DNA of 31,146 bases from assembly GCF_001279725.1 (NCBI RefSeq), contig NZ_LGDE01000445.1, positions 1-31,146 of the forward strand. The letters are read 5' to 3'. Positions 30,940-31,146 of this stretch are shown piece after piece; the stretch's first letter is position 1, and every line of letters begins with the position of its first letter. The notes below the pieces were generated by a model. It had not been told where the DNA came from, searched no databases, and was given only the letters and a program-made list of their open reading frames with translations. The DNA is from Streptomyces sp. WM4235 (GTDB lineage Bacteria; Actinomycetota; Actinomycetes; Streptomycetales; Streptomycetaceae). The position numbers and the translations under genes are program-made.

Positions 30940-31118
30940 GCCCTCGCCGAGCCGGGCGCCCTCGCCGAGCCGGGGGACCCCTCCGCCCTCGCCGAGCCGG
31001 GGGACCCCTCCGCCCTCGCCGAGCCGGGCGCCCTCGCCGAGCCGGGGGACCCCTCCGCCCTCGCCGAGCCGGGCGACCTCGCCGAGCCGGGGGACCCCAC
31101 CGCCCTCACCGAGCGGCG
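30940..31118 (+). repeat. Modular in-frame repeat running to the window end
   Basis: Copies of GCCCTCGCCGAGCCGGG begin at 30940, 30958, 30985, 31012, 31030, 31057, 31075 and 31102 (the last two with changes). Steps are 18 or 27 bp, always multiples of 9. In one frame this reads ALAEPG and ALAEPGDPS units with nearly all codons ending in G or C. In another frame, starting at ATG 30887, it reads PSPSRGTPP units. It is probably the low-complexity N-terminus of a gene continuing past 31146; the frame and start are not certain. Confidence 0.6.
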
Positions 31119-31146
31119 CCGCCCCACCGACCCCACTGACCCACCC

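Noticed and set aside
30940..31118. CRISPR array at the window end
   Set aside because: Intervening segments are 1 or 10 bp and identical among themselves, and all periods are multiples of 9, consistent with coding repeats rather than spacers.

Overview
The window is high-GC DNA (roughly 70% by eye) with near-complete G/C at third codon positions. Its genes include DasR-type GlcNAc PTS permeases, DUF1707 and DUF3618 proteins and a CysO/Mec/CysM cysteine route. This points to a Streptomyces chromosome, and from memory the order resembles the core arm around nagE1/nagE2, rph, cysM and the immune-inhibitor-A protease in S. coelicolor. I see no phage, insertion sequence, CRISPR array or gene of clearly foreign composition; this is a conserved housekeeping region.

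Layout. 1-1501: two RDD membrane proteins, the first cut by the window edge. 1595-4697: a small membrane protein (minus) and a secreted M6 zinc metalloprotease. 4810-8289: a small conserved gene, then NAD salvage on the minus strand (pncB, pncA), divergent from clpS and a DUF2017 gene. 8600-12157: a CycA-like amino-acid permease, then a cysteine module: Mec (JAMM protease), a short cysteine-containing leader peptide, CysO (sulfur carrier) and CysM. 12296-14028: a DUF488 gene coupled to a membrane-anchored unknown, and an MBL-fold hydrolase. 14146-17578: two GlcNAc PTS EIIC permeases (minus) and one EIIB (plus), with three DasR (dre) sites. 17694-20364: RNase PH, a lipoprotein, RdgB, tRNA-Leu(UAG) and Bcp. 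20476-21702: a DUF3618 protein, a GroES-like protein, and a guanidinium exporter behind what looks like a guanidine-III riboswitch. 21742-24285: a class A penicillin-binding protein. 24463-27122: a three-gene ABC exporter. 27249-30835: DUF1707, DUF445, two small membrane proteins and a GNAT acetyltransferase. The last 200 bases are an in-frame modular repeat that runs off the end.

How the parts work together. Mec, CysO and CysM form the protein-thiocarboxylate route to cysteine. CysO here ends in Gly-Gly-Ala-Lys, so a trimming step is expected before it can be activated. CysO-CysM, but not Mec, lies downstream of the leader peptide, which suggests cysteine-responsive attenuation. NagE1, NagE2 and NagF form the GlcNAc uptake system under DasR. 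PncA and PncB convert nicotinamide to nicotinic acid mononucleotide; their promoter overlaps a perfect 12-bp inverted repeat that looks like an operator.

The main observations are regulatory: the leaderless cysteine leader peptide with competing base pairing to the cysO ribosome-binding site, the guanidine-III aptamer, the pncB/clpS operator, a dispersed 26-bp repeat placed just after three stop codons, and eight genes with a TAnnnT-type -10 box only 6-7 nt before the start codon, the signature of leaderless mRNAs.
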